Below, piece after piece: positions 1 through 16,143 of a stretch of 64,000 nucleotides of DNA. Positions within the stretch are counted from its first letter, which is position 1; the number at the start of each line of letters is the position of its first letter. The DNA lies in the NCBI GenBank assembly GCA_949361645.1, contig OX442416.1, forward strand, positions 17,956,229-18,020,228, given 5' to 3'. A model generated the notes under the pieces. That model searched no databases and was not told the origin of the DNA. It saw only the letters and a list, made by a program, of their open reading frames with translations. Source of the stretch: Spongilla lacustris. Taxonomy: Eukaryota; Porifera; Demospongiae; Spongillida; Spongillidae. The position numbers and the translations under genes were made by a program.

Positions 1-377
1 GGGAGCATTCAGCTAGCATTATGTGTTTGGTTTAGGTACTAAACTTGGTATGCGAGCAATATGCTAAAATCAATCACTTGCAATGCCTGCGGGGATATTG
101 CACTTACGAAGGTACACAGGGCACATTATTAATATATGCAGTGTCTTGTTCTGCTGAACATCGAAAGTGTGAATTTTTACACCTCCTGACCATCCCACAG
201 CTTCCACACCTCGCTCAGGAGTAGAGTCATGGGACTCACCGCCTCTTCTGTTGCCATATCAAATGTACATGTCCAGGAGAAAAAAAATCGTAGCCACTTG
301 TGCAAATGCTTATACTGACTCAGTCTGGAAATCCATTCCTATATATACCCCCCACGTGGGACCACACCCTCACATGA
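1..377. other. noncoding, nothing recognised
   Basis: No conserved open reading frame, RNA gene or clear repeat is seen before the hAT terminus at 378. It may be intron or intergenic DNA upstream of the Death-domain exon at 3737. Confidence 0.5.
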
Positions 378-600
378 CAGGGGCAGATACAGGATTTTGT
401 GTTAGGGGGGGGGCATATAGGGATGAGAATGGGGGCGTGCCCCTCCGAACTTGCCAGGGTGTCTGGGAAAGCGCAGTAGCACCATCATCTCCGCCCCAAA
501 ACCCTAGCCACTGTGGTGTTTTTTTTTTTTGGAAGTTATACTGAAAACAGCTAGTAAAGATACCTATAACAGTCACCTATCACAAATAGGGTCAATTAGA

Positions 601-1185
601 AGCATCCTCTGAGGGTATTTTCGACCATAGCTGTCAATGATAGCATCAATATTAAGTTCAATATCTTTGTGCACATACAATAACATTAATGCTGACTTCT
701 CCCATAGTGCTGCGATAGACATTTTAAATAAATCTCAAAGAGGAATTAGCTCTTTCTACTCCACTTGATGTTACAGAGGTCAATAGCAGTAGCTTAATGA
801 TAGTTGTAGCATTTCTGTCTGCTATGGTTGTGACAAGAGAGTTTGGTTTAATAGGGGAATTATTCCACATGGTTTTCCAAAGCGCAATCTCTTGATGAAA
901 TGCTTGTGGAAAAGGCAAATCATCACTATAAAACTTGTATAGGTCGTCTGCATCGATAGCCTTTTCATCATTATTGTAAAGATGCGAAGGAATTAAGCAT
1001 AATGCTCGTAAACCTTGAATAGTTAGATCCGAAAATCGAAGATCTAATTGCTGAATGAGACAATCCAAATATGCATGGAATAAAAACAGCCAATTAAAAA
1101 TATTCTTTTGGTGATCTGGCAGGAACATTGTTCCGCTGTGTTTGATCTACTACTTTCCTGACGGCAATTGAAATTGAAATTCGCA
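601..1185 (-). pseudogene. hAT transposase C-terminal fragment, frameshifted
   Basis: Read on the minus strand, the fragment runs from QTQRNNVPARSPKEYF near 1150-1100, through YLDCLIQQLDLRFSDL, to the dimerisation-region motif SVTSSGVERANSSLRFI near 770-725. Downstream, LLYVHKDIELNIDAI and RKYPQRM appear in another frame at about 680-610. This order is typical of the C-terminus of animal hAT transposases of the ZMYM/P52rIPK-like type (RNase H tail plus dimerisation domain). At least two frame changes (near 1100 and near 700) and a TAA just after LRFI break it. The DDE catalytic core upstream is missing, replaced by the repeat array. The assignment rests on the conserved LTSVxSSGxERANSxLRFIK-type block, and nothing suggests a functional product. 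Confidence 0.75.
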
Positions 1186-1713
1186 ATGTACGAACTGAAC
1201 GCTGAACGAATGTACGAACTGAACGCTGAACGAATGTACGAACTGTACGCTGAACGAATGTACGAACTGAACGCTGAACGAATGTACGAACTGAACGCTG
1301 AATGAATGTACGAACTGAACGCTGAACGAATGTACGAACTGAACGCTGAACGAATGTACGAACTGAACGCTGAACGAATGTACGAACTGAACGCTGAACG
1401 AATGTACGAACTGAACGCTGAACGAATGTACAAACTGAACGCTGAACGAATGTACGAACTGAACGCTGAACGAATGTACGAACTGAGCGCTGAACGAATG
1501 TACGAACTGAATGCTGAACGAATGTACGAACTGAACGCTGAACGAATGTACGAACTGAACGATGAACGAATGTACGAACTGAACGCTGAACGAATGTACG
1601 AACTGAACGATGAACGAATGTACGAACTGAACGCTGAACGAATGTACGAACTGAACGCTGAACGAATGTACGAACTGAACGCTGAACGAATGTACGAACT
1701 GAACGCTCAAAAG
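1186..1713. repeat. 24-bp minisatellite, about 22 units
   Basis: The 24-bp unit contains ATGTACGAACTGAACGCTGA and repeats almost perfectly, with scattered single-base variants. Because 24 is a multiple of three, it is open in several frames (MYELNAER on plus), but these are not genes. Confidence 0.95.
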
Positions 1714-1913
1714 CACAATAGAAAAAGTGCCACGTGTTAGGGGTGTTACTTAGCACGTACAACAGGTCTAGTGCCTGCAAGAGCTAAGACAGTGCGCGCT
1801 GATGACATATAATTAAATTCATTACAATGGACAGGAGGCGTATCCTTATTAGTTGGGGGGGGGGGGGGGGGGGGGGCATAGGCCGGGTTTGCCCCCCCCT
1901 GTATCCGCCACTG

Positions 1914-2298
1914 AAAACAGCCAATTAAAAATATTCTTTTGGTGATCTGGCAGGAACATTGTTCCGCTGTGTTTGATCTACTACTTTCCTGACAGCAATT
2001 GAAATTGAAATTCGCAATGTACGAACTGAACGCTGAACGAATGTACGAACTGAATGCTGAACGAATGTACGAACTGAACGCTGAACGAATGTACGAACTG
2101 AACGCTCAAAAGCACAATAGAAAAAGTGCCACGTGTCAGGGGTGTTACTTAGCAGTCTAGCGCCTGCAAGAGCTAAGACAGTGCGTGCTGATGACTTATA
2201 ATTAAATTCATTACAATGGACAGGAGGCGTATCCTTATTAGTTAGGGGGGGCATAGGCCGGGTTTGCCCCCCCCCCCCCCCCCCTGTATCCGCCACTG
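1914..2298. repeat. tandem partial duplication of the hAT right end
   Basis: From AACAGCCAATTAAAAATATT onward this segment repeats 1083-1913: the same 24-bp repeat (only about four units here), the same flank after the array, the same G/C run and the same terminal GTATCCGCCACTG. The two copies differ mainly in array length, a short deletion after the array and the length of the homopolymer. Confidence 0.9.
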
Positions 2299-2984
2299 CA
2301 TGATTTGTATCACATGCCTACGCAGCTTACGAGTAATATGCTACAATCCCCAGCCTAAAGCCTGGGGTTGTACCCCTGGGAAAGCCTCACTTCCATTCAG
2401 CTCTGAGCCTAGGGAAAGCCTCACTCCCATTCAAACCTAAAGCCCTTGAAGTCAGGGAAAAGCCTCACTTAAACTCAACTAATCCCATCATCCAATCTAA
2501 CACACTGTCCCCAAATATATTGACAACTGATATGGTTCCAGGTCACACATGTATATAAAGGATGATAGGGTGGGTGGCAATCACTCAGTCCAAAGCTAAA
2601 GCTGCCAGTTGCATTGTTTACCCACCCACCACTCCACCTGTGCATTGACTGTACTTGTACACATGTTTGCTGCGTTCTTACTTGCACATCAATGGTAGGC
2701 GGCACCCTTCGGGCTTCTACCCTGACCTAACCACCTTACCTTGACCTGCATCAAGGGGTGGGGCTGACCTCATGGGGACCAACGTTTCCCTTGGTTCCAG
2801 TCAGGCTCAGGGTAGGGGGTCAGCACCCTTATGCACACCCGACTGGCCAGCTGCCACCTACCCCCCTTTTGGGCAAACTATAAATTATGCCAAGCGCTGG
2901 GAATCACGATTAGAGTGCATATAGTATACCAAGCATGAGGGAGCATTCAGACAGTATTAATAGACATTTTCCAATCCATATATT
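2299..2984. other. noncoding, nothing recognised
   Basis: Contains short local repeats (AGGGAAAGCCTCACT recurs at 2390-2470) and a C-rich tract, but no exon or conserved frame that I can support. Confidence 0.5.
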
Positions 2985-3110
2985 AGATGTTATAAAACTC
3001 CCTTGCGTTTGAATAACTGTAACTTCTGAAAGGTTAAGGCTATTGACTTCCTATTTTCAACACTTAATACTACATGTTCATCATTTCATTAGGGTACAAT
3101 AGACCCCTTC
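2985..3110 (+). repeat. diverged relative of the giant-element terminal repeat
   Basis: The order of short words (GCTATTGAC, TTCCTATTTTCAACACTTAA, then CATTTC) matches the terminal repeats at 36160-36240 and 37010-37090, which read GCTATTGACATCCTATCTTC, AACACTTTAAACTATACCAT and so on. It looks like a solo relic of that transposon family. Confidence 0.5.
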
Positions 3111-3367
3111 CCGCGTCATCCTAGGAAGGTTGAAAACATTAGCGGCCATATTGTTTTGACCCAAAATTTGTGCGTTGTTTAGGATTTGTTTTTTAATAAG
3201 TATGAATAATATAATGAGAACAACTTAGACTGGTGAAAATCACGGCCTAATTAATTGTATTCATAACATTAAGATACTTGGAACCAAATGAAATGGTTAT
3301 GGATTGTGTAATAGTGTTACATTTACATCATATTATCGTCGTACATACACAAATTTCTAAATAACAC

Positions 3368-3617
3368 GGGCGTACGCAGCTTTTGGGAAATGTGGGGGTT
3401 GAAATTTTATAAGAGGTGACCTTTCGTCACGCAAAATTATGGATTATGTAATCATTACAAAATGTAGTAATATACGCTTACATATATGCACGCGTATGTA
3501 GTAAATACAAGTGGAGTAATCAACAAATAGTAAAAACTTTTTAAGTGTGATGGTGACCTCGTTTTAGGGAGGGGAGGTCATTCGAACCCATCGACCCCCC
3601 TCCTTGCGTACGCCATG
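3368..3617. mobile_element. 250-bp hAT-type MITE with 8-bp target duplication
   Basis: The ends are GGCGTACGCAGC and the complement of GGCGTACGCAAGG. The element is flanked on both sides by AATAACAC (3360-3367 and 3618-3625), an 8-bp direct duplication as expected for hAT. It has no coding capacity. Confidence 0.75.
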
Positions 3618-3736
3618 AATAACACATGTTTTGGTCCAAAATAATACGGCTGCTCACATTGCAGACCATGCTTAGAATAACTGTATCGTACACTATGTTC
3701 TTCTATTTGAAAGTTATCCAATGCCCTTTCCACCAG

Positions 3737-4053
3737 ATACACATGCACCATCCATGCCAGAATTGTTAAGCTTCTCAGCTAAGAAGCTGAATATAGCAGT
3801 AGAGGTTGGAACAAGGTATTTAAAGCTTGGGATATTTCTGTTGGAGGATAAGAACGGAGCCATCGTATATGCATTGGAGAAGGAATATATGAAGAATTCT
3901 GAAGAGATCAATATGGCCATACTCCAAAAATGGCTTCAGGGAAGGGGTGCCAAGCCAGTGACTTGGTCAAGATTGGTGACTGTTTTACAAAGGATTAGGA
4001 TGAATGAGCTAGCAAATGAGATAGAAAATCATTTTGCAAATATCAGTGTATAG
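3737..4053 (+). CDS. terminal exon encoding a Death domain (rest of gene not seen)
   Basis: This open stretch of about 105 codons starts after a good acceptor (CCCTTTCCACCAG, ending 3736) and ends at TAG 4051-4053. After a short linker (PDTHAPSMPELL) comes a six-helix Death-domain pattern: LNIAVEVGTRYLKLGIFLL, then ALEKEY, MAILQKWLQGRGAKPVTWSRL and LQRIRMNELANEIENHF. The W...L and LV..L..I....LA..I spacing is typical of the family. No start codon or upstream exon is recognisable, so I read it as the 3'-terminal exon of a multi-exon gene. The rest would lie across an intron carrying the hAT elements or outside the window. In sponges such exons commonly end ROCO, ankyrin or NLR-like signalling proteins. 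The partner domains here are unknown, and an isolated pseudo-exon cannot be excluded. Confidence 0.65.
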
Positions 4054-5932
4054 TGTAACCTGTAGTGAACGTATGCTTAGCTGTGTATAGATGTCATGTA
4101 TTTAGTATAGTGTAAACACAGATATATACATGTGATTATAGTTGTGTGATGCTGGTGGGACTTATAATATAATATGTTCAGGAGCACATGACATGTACAA
4201 CACAGACAAGTGGAACTGAATGCTAGAATGTGCGCAGGCACTAAATAGGAATATACATAACTATACTATGATGGATTATCCATCCGATGCTGTGAAAATC
4301 TGGGTCTGGGTATGAGACTAATGGTAGGTAGCTTAAGGCACTAAGTAGGAGACCTTCCTGATGGTAACAAGTGCAATCCTTTTGTGATTGGACCCTGCAA
4401 CCACATCCTGCTTCTCTTTGCCCCACAGGGGCCATTCATAAATTACGTCATGCCAAAGGGGAGTGGGGGTGAATAATTGTGACGGTGTCACATTTTAAAT
4501 AACAACTATCATCATTAAATGATCAACATAATAACACACTAAAAACCATAACCCCCCCCCCCCCCCCCCCCCCACCCAAAATTTATTGTCGTTACTAATA
4601 ATATTGATGATCTATGCGCTCGATGATGGCATCAGTTCACTCCCAACTGCTGCGGTCGATCGACTAAACGTGAAGGTCAGGCCACTCCCAATTGCAACTA
4701 GCGAAGATGCATGATGTATTGACAGTAGTGCTATTGGCTTTAATGGATTTTGCCCACATGCGATAACTGTTTCATCTTTTGTTGATTTATTTGTGTGTAG
4801 AGGGGTGTGTGGGTGTGCTTCACTTTGCTGGGTATATCATCTGAAACTGATTGTCACTCTTACTGTACTGGTTTCAAGCAAGGGCTCATGATCACATGAA
4901 TACCACAATAGCACCATTTACATTAGCCACAATATTTGCCACAATGTGTTCATATTCTGCTATGTTTACATTTAATTACGGAGTTATATTGTGCGTGTGT
5001 CTCGTTCCCAGACCGCGGATGGATTTGCAGGCTTGCCCCCCTTGTACAGTGACGTCAGCACTCTGCTGTAATATTCATGTGTCTGATTGTAAACCTCACA
5101 CTGACGCTAATTTCAAAACAAAATCGTTTGGACAAGACACCCAGGTTTGTCAGTAAGCCCACGAATTGTTTTGGACAAGGTGGAGACTAAAAATCCTGAG
5201 GGAACTGGCTATACCATATGCATGTTGTTGAAGGCAGAGGCGAACTACGGTAAGACTAAAAAGTAGAAAACCTGGAAACACAGACGCAACCCTGCTAATG
5301 AGGTGCATGTGACGCCGTTTCCAATCCATGTAGTCGAGGTGGTGAACATGCAATTTCAGAATGTATTTGAATCTTATGTGATGATTTATAATTACGCACA
5401 TACAATGCAACTTCTGGGGGGCAGAAAACATACTGCAGAAATAATAAAATAGTCATACCGTCCTCAGAACTGGTTTAAATATCAAGTTACTCAGTATCAA
5501 AGATAAACAGTTTATTGTTGCTAAAAATCTCAGACTCAAAACAGAAGACATTCTGGTAAAAATCCTTTAGTTTTTGGCTCCAATTTATAGAGACGGTGTT
5601 ATTTATGACATCAATAGTAAGGGATTAATATAAATGAACTTCAGAGTCAAATCTATGCCGGGAATGATTTGATGGCACATGATCTCTTGAATTGGTCAGT
5701 GGTGTAGGATTTCTAGACAGCAATTGTAATTCATAGATATTACATCTGGGAATAATTTACTTTAGCAATTTAGCTATGCAACATCGAAGTTGATTAGCAA
5801 TTCGGTTCAGTTGCATAGCAATTTATTCCCGCTGAGATGTATGAACATATTGAAGGAATTTACAGCAGAGCTATCCCACGCACACGCCCGTGCATTCGGG
5901 TCGCTTTCAGGTCTCCCGCTATGATTGTTCGG
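4054..5932. other. intergenic; poly-C tract and two short dispersed motifs
   Basis: Contains a run of about 23 C at 4551-4573 and the dispersed motif GTCTGGGTATGAGAC (4304-4318) with its inverse-type copy GTCTCGTTCCCAGACC (4999-5014). No exon could be supported in either strand. Confidence 0.5.
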
Positions 5933-5944
5933 TGCGCATGCGCA
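5933..5944. promoter_or_regulatory. NRF-1-type palindromic promoter site
   Basis: TGCGCATGCGCA lies 77 bp upstream of the ATG at 6021. The NRF-1 consensus is GCGCATGCGC, a common core-promoter site of animal genes. The same 12-mer recurs in the retrotransposon LTRs, and its first 11 bases recur in the GGPS1/RPL23 promoter. Confidence 0.6.
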
Positions 5945-6020
5945 TGCTATTTCTTACGTAAACCAGCGTTAACGAGTACGTTGTGTGGCTAATGTGCTCC
6001 GATGTCTCAGTGCCATCACC

Positions 6021-6445
6021 ATGTCTTCAACGCTCTCCAAAGGGAGATATGTCGTTCCCTTTCGTTTCAAGTGCTACGACCCTTACTCCTTACTGTTAGA
6101 ACGTGGGGTCATCCCACCCTCTGTGGACGAGCATTGCAATACAAGGGACGGGATACAAAAAGTTGTTGGCTACTTAAGGAATAAAGACTTTGAGACTTTT
6201 TTGAAATTTGTGGAATGCATTTGTATTGCTGATACAGGAGTCAACAAGAAGATTTTAGACTCAATATTTTGCGCAGTGCAAGATTTCGACGCTAGAAAGT
6301 CCACGCAGTACAGTGTTCGAGTGGAACAGATTATAAAGAAGGCTGGTGAGTCTAGATACACATGGCTTAAAAACAATTTTTCTTTTCAGTTCTACATTGT
6401 TGGGGGCTTGTCTGGGTACCAGACTCTTTAATCAGTTTTATCTAG
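6021..6445 (+). CDS. small CARD-like (death-fold) protein, two exons
   Basis: The ATG at 6021 opens exon 1 (6021-6345). It encodes a helical domain: YDPYSLLLERGVIPPSVDEH, then a GIQKVVGYL helix, FETFLKFVECIC and KKILDSIFCAVQDF. The order of a front helix, G(V)I, a helix ending before L..K and a xxFxxFLxxL helix resembles a CARD. A consensus donor (GCTG/GTGAGT) and an acceptor ending TTTTCTTTTCAG define a 44-bp intron (6346-6389), giving a 126-residue product. An unspliced reading stops at 6431. The second exon is short and includes the dispersed GTCTGGGTACCAGACT repeat, so the C-terminal 18 residues may be exonised repeat. The upstream in-frame GTG at 5985 is not a likely start. The NRF-1-type site at 5933 supports a real promoter. 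The CARD call is by pattern only. With neighbouring Death-domain genes it may belong to apoptosis or innate-immune signalling, but that is inference. Confidence 0.5.
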
Positions 6446-8146
6446 TTACGATGTATGGGGTCCAGAGGTTATCACAAGTACAGTAGCCACTCGTCTTAAA
6501 TAATCATAAAAGGTCTATTGTATCCAGTCTGAGGCTTCCAGCATGAGAGAAGCAGCATTGTCTCTAGGCGCGCGGACCCTCCGGGTAAGAGGTATACAAT
6601 ATTATTATATACGTTAAGTTACAACGAGGGGGGGGGGGGGGGGGGGGGGGGATTTTGATATACCCCATGTCAGAAAATATGCACCCACCCACCCCGGGCA
6701 ATCATGACAAAAATATTTTGAGAGCGCTATACTGTATCAGCGTGCATGGGTAATTCATTACATCATGCACGCGCCGGCTTGATAAAGTGGTCCGGACCTT
6801 ACATGTAGGCTACGGGTAACAGCCCTGCCTGTCGAGTCACATCTGCACGATCAGGCTCTTCTGGATCATGAACGCATTTTTCTGCCTCTGCAGCCACACA
6901 ATGCAATCAGCATCATAGAGTCCTAAGTGTCGTAATGCCCATGACTTCAGCGGCTGTACTTGAGTAGTGCATGATTTTAAAAGCGCTTGTCGTCCTTAAG
7001 GCTGTCATCGTGACGCTGATAGCTCTGTTTATCACCTTGGGTAAAGCCAAGTGTGGTGCCTTGTATGATACGCCATATCAGTTGTTATCGATTTTCGATC
7101 CATTGCGTGTCAATCACATGAATAATGATAATCTTCTAAAGTTTTAACTTTTTTTTTCTTCAACATGCCGATTACTCATGACAATGAGACGAATTCATGC
7201 ATATTTTCCTTGTCATTTTCCATACAAATATGCTGGGAAAATTCCTTTAAAAGGTTGTGAAAAAATATTAAGCCCCCTGACCCACTCACCTCAAATTTAA
7301 AGGCTCATATCTTTTTACTCTTATGATATGCAAAGCTTTTGAACACAGATTCTTAATGCTCTCAATAAGTTTTGATATGGGGCACTTTTTCAACCACCCC
7401 CCCCCCCCCCCCCCCTCCTCGCAATCGTTTTTTTTTTAAAGATAGGAGCACAGCCCGCATTTACCAAGCAACATCGTATAGCAGTTTTACATCCATCTGT
7501 CGACACCTCAAATGTTTTGGGCGAGCCGTACGTGCTCATTATATTGTCTAATGTGTTCTAAGCATTTTCCTCTTCGACTACACCACTAAGCCTAAGGAAT
7601 GTATGATAATGCATGTGCATTCGTTTCATTGAAATGTGGCCCCCCCCCCCCCCCCCCCCCCCCCCTCCCATTCATGCAGCGGCTGATCCAGAGCCAAAGC
7701 ATAGACGCGGTCACTTCCCCCCAGACTTTCATAAACCACTCTACGCGCTTTTCACATGCATTCTTGCGCGCACGTTTTAAAAAATAAAAAACCACCCAAC
7801 CGAACGGGTAGACTAATTCATCCTTAATTAGTTCACAAGTACTATCCGAAAACTCCCCTGCTATTGAAATTCAGCTGGCTTTTGTATCGAGGACTGCAAG
7901 TTCAATTGAGGAACGAAGTCCAGACAAACTCAGACACTTCAATTATCATGCATGAGTAATAAATAAATACAGTCACAGCAAAGATAAACAAAACAATTCA
8001 AAACATATAAATTTACTATTATAATCAGAGCAGCAGGATACATAAACGCGACATATAATTATAGAACAAAAAACTGATAAGGTTTAGAAAAGACACTTAT
8101 TTCTACTCACTCGAGGAATGGGCTAATTACACTGGCTGGCTCTATA
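6446..8146. other. intergenic with G and C homopolymer runs
   Basis: Holds a run of more than 20 G near 6629-6651 and C runs near 7387-7405 and 7640-7665. The last is followed by CAGCGGCTGATCCAG, which looks like a hAT-type terminus. No conserved coding sequence was found. Confidence 0.5.
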
Positions 8147-8960
8147 CAGGGTGTCCACGAATGAACGCAACGCTTTTGATTGTGAATAACTTTTGATAGG
8201 ATGGAGCAAAAAATCTGGTATTTTGAAACAGAGTTGGTCGGTTTCCTCAAATTTTTTTCCATTAATTTAATTAATACATTATTAATAATGCTAATCAATT
8301 TTAATAAGCACAACAAATTAACTGATTTAATAGTTCGTCTGTGTTCAGGTATCGGTTGTGAAGCTTCGATCAAAATATTGGATTTTTTCCACCTACTAAA
8401 CTGAAACTACGATCCACTGCCTATTTTTCTTCGCATACGCATGCGCACACGACCTCGTCCTAAGACTTAATCTCGTGATTAAATCGCTGTGATAATACGG
8501 AGGCGGATCTTTAAGCACTCAGACCTGTGGGTGTCACATCACGTGATACAATTCGAAGGCGGATGCAACTCCGTATGCCCCACCTCCTACGTGGGTGTTG
8601 CGAGCCCACTTTTAATTAGCCTTCTCTAAGCTATTTATCCATGTTTACAAGCATCGAATGTGGTGCGCCTCAATTAGCACAATCGCACAGAGAGGCAATG
8701 AACGGTGTGGTACATGTACGTGCGGATCGATATGCGGTGCCATTCTGTGAGTTAGTGAATCTGAGATGCACACACGCGGGTTAGTAGACACGCAAAAATG
8801 AAATGTATGAATTGATCACATACCTTCCAGCTCTCTCAGAGCTAATAATAGCCTATACCAGCATCTCAAGCAGCACGCAGTAACTTGTGCGCAGACCTGA
8901 TTTTGTCTCATAGCTAGGCTACATGTATATCGCTGTGTCTACGGCTTAAAGAATACCATA
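8147..8960 (+). repeat. outer terminal inverted repeat, left arm
   Basis: Near-identical inverse of 17640-18466. It contains TACGCATGCGCAC (8436-8448), an NRF-1-like half palindrome, and a short open stretch mirrored in the other arm (8201-8404 versus 18412-18209). That stretch differs at a handful of residues and resembles no protein I know. Confidence 0.85.
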
Positions 8961-8989
8961 TGTGAAGGGTCAGTGAGCATTCAAGCCTC

Positions 8990-13060
<4,071 letters not shown>

Positions 13061-16000
13061 CTAACTAAATTCATAGCAAAGGACATGCATGAGGTTTTAT
13101 ATGAATTTAATTTACATTGTTCCTTAATGTGAGAGATGTTACTGATATAAGTTCACCATCTGTTTTACTCAGCAAGGTACTCACTACAGTGTATGTCTTC
13201 CATGTTCCCATATGCTCTTCAAATACATGTACATGTAGATTTTTTAAAAATGTACATGTAGTGGAATGTGCCTGTATGATGATGTCCCAGGTTGCAGTGC
13301 ATTTATGGGTCTGCTTGAAGAGTGTATGTAATGTCACACAAGATGACTGTACTTAAAAAAAAAACTATATTTTAAATAGGGGTGTGCTTTCATTGAAGAT
13401 GAATGTTGTGACAGTTCATACATGTTGAAAGCTAGTACAACCAGCCTCATTTAACACAGACATTTTCTAGGCACACATAACGACAGGAATCTATTAAAAT
13501 TGTGAGCTGGTCTACCCATACTTGAGCACTGACACTATGACCTGAAAACTAACCGCTCTTAAATCCATGCCTGGGAAATCTATGCAGCTTGCAACATAGT
13601 TGATACTTAAAAATGAAAGCACACAACACGTGTCTCCATGAGACGAGAGCCTGACCATACATAACCAACAGCACAAGTTGTGATCTGGAAACTAACACAT
13701 TATGATGCAAAGTACACCTCTCTTAAAACTGTAATCTTACACAGCCTGTATTTTTAAGCAGAGAATACCCCTAACCTTACTTTTAAATGAATAACACACA
13801 AAAGTGACACAGCTCTAAGTTAAGCTTACAGCATTTGTATCATGAAAGCTCGGCTAACTTAACACAGCTCTTCCAAGCACAAACTTTAACAGCATGTGTA
13901 AATTGCTCAATTAGTGCAGGATTAAATTACTGTCTGTATTGAAAGCACATATTCACATAACAAAAAACCAACAAGAAAAAACAAAAAAAAAACAGAGAAT
14001 CTACCCCTGCATACATAGCCTCACTATAAAAACTGGAACACACAACATGCATATCACATAAAACCTTAAACCCCAGCTTAATCATATCAGTAAATAGCTT
14101 AGGGGCTAAAACAGGATGCATTAAAGCAGCTGCTGTCTTAAAACAGCATTCTTCCCAATTATTACTCCGTCATTTAATGCAGAGGTTTTCTAAGCACATA
14201 GTTCAAAATTTTATTACAGATAGCTTTGAAATGAATGCACACAAGTGTCTCTTAAAGCAAAGCAGCCATTTATGTACATAATCTGGACACCAGCTAGGTA
14301 CCTCACAACATGATGCATCTAATCATCCGAAAATGTGATGCTTGAAAACAGGAGTCTCTTAAAGAAGAGAGTGTCTACCCATACATACATGTAGGCAACA
14401 TGATGAATCAAAGCACGCCCTCTCTTAAAATGGCACTTCCCACTCATCTAAAACATACAGATATAAAATTAAGCAGAGACTACTATTTACATGTAATTTT
14501 TTAAAAGGAATCACAAATTAAAGCTAGAAGCTCACAATATTACAATAATTAGCACACCCTTATTTAACACAGGGATTTTCTTAGCACATGCATTGTACTT
14601 CAACAGCATATCACCTTGGGAAACATTGCATAACTGGATGCTATGAAATAAAAGCACAACCTTTCATGGAGTTGGAGAACTTAAATAAGATAAATACTCA
14701 TATACAAGCAACAGACTGGGATATTGGATGAGAAGTTTGCAACATGATGCATTCAAACTAAAGCACTCCTCTTAACACAGCAGTCTTCCAAATCACCTAA
14801 CACCTAGCTAGAGGCTCAACACATATACTCTGAAATAAAAGCACTCCCTAACATACATGTACAACGTGAATGTCTTAAATAAAAGAGCATACTCTCAACA
14901 TAAACAAAAGCACAAATTGTGATCTGGGAGCTAGCTAAGAGGCTAACATCATCATGCAAAGCACACCTCTTTTCTTCACAACCATGTAAAACCTAGGCTT
15001 CTCTTTTAAAAAGAAATATTACATATTACCCTTAAACAAATATTTCAACAACATGCACATTTACCTTATGCAACATATTACATCACTCAATGCCATGAAA
15101 TGAAAGCAAATAAAAATATGATGCCCACCATAACCTGGGAACTAGCTAACGGGCTTGTAACATGATACAATGTCATGCACCGCTCTTAAATCCAAGCATT
15201 GTGAACCTAACTGCTGGCTTGTAACATTATCTACTTTTTATGAAAACACTCCTTCATACATTTATCACAACAAGGCTCGTCTGAGTCGTGCATTTAAGAA
15301 GAAGAGAGCCCATCCATTCATAAGCACCAAAAAAGGATCTGGGGTGGGAATTGAAAATAAAGAGCACCTTCTCTTAAAACAAATGATCTAAAATCTTGCT
15401 GGAGGCTTATACCATTTGCCATGCTTAAAAATGAAAGTAAATTCCCTAACATTACAACAGGAATTTTTTTAAGCAGCTTGATATAAAGAACAGCCCACAC
15501 TATGATATGGAAGCAACCTTCCCCAACCATCTAGCTAAAACTTACATGTACAGCAACACACAGTTTGAAGCTCACAACTTTACATTTTCAATGAAAGCAC
15601 ACCCTCATTTAACACAGCAGTTTTCATACCTCAGCAGCATGCACAATCATTTGGTGCAAATATTTCTTTACTCGTCAGGGATTGAAAGCTCACATAACAA
15701 AACAAGAGAATCTACCCACATGTTGGTCCAACTATGAAATGCGAACTTGCTACATGATGCATTCCTTCTCTTATAAAATGGCATTTTAAAATCTAGCTGA
15801 AAGTTTGACACAATTGAGTTGATAAGCACACCATGACATAAAGACATGAGTCACTTAAAATAAGAGGGCCTTAAAGCATATGCAATAACAAACATTATGA
15901 TATTGAACTAGCTACATGGCTCAATCACAACCTGATCATGATGCAACGACAATTCTATGAAAAATACACATCTGAATCTTAGCTGGAGGCTTGTAACAAA

Positions 16001-16073
16001 AAATGAAATCAATCCTCCCATAACAACAGTCCTGAGGTTTTTAAAACAGAGACTCTACCATCAATAACATATA

Positions 16074-16106
16074 CACGCACACGCACACATACACACACAC
16101 ACACAT

Positions 16107-16141
<35 letters not shown>
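16074..16141. repeat. (AC)n microsatellite in right arm
   Basis: Mirror counterpart of the (GT)n at 10213-10330, about half its length. Confidence 0.95.

Positions 16142-16143
<2 letters not shown>

Larger units (their letters stand above)
378..2298 (-). mobile_element. decayed hAT-family DNA transposon
   Basis: The left end begins CAGGGGCAGATACAGG at 378 and the right end, read on the minus strand, begins CAGTGGCGGATACAGG at 2298. This is an imperfect terminal inverted repeat of hAT type, each followed by a G/C homopolymer. Between them lies the C-terminal part of a hAT transposase on the minus strand and two 24-bp repeat arrays. No clean 8-bp target duplication is visible: the left flank is TCACATGA, and a near match (TCACATG) lies about 11 bp beyond the right end. 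The transposase N-terminal half is absent, so the copy is dead. The right end has been tandemly duplicated (1083-1913 and 1914-2298). Confidence 0.75.

Noticed and set aside
1150..1780. Repetitive frames such as SVQFVHSF and MYELNAER
   Set aside because: A 24-bp minisatellite within a dead hAT element, open in several frames on both strands.
8201..8404. Short open frame repeated in inverse at 18209-18412, a candidate conserved small protein
   Set aside because: It lies in the terminal repeat and its conservation follows from the repeat. It is AT-rich with no recognisable motif.
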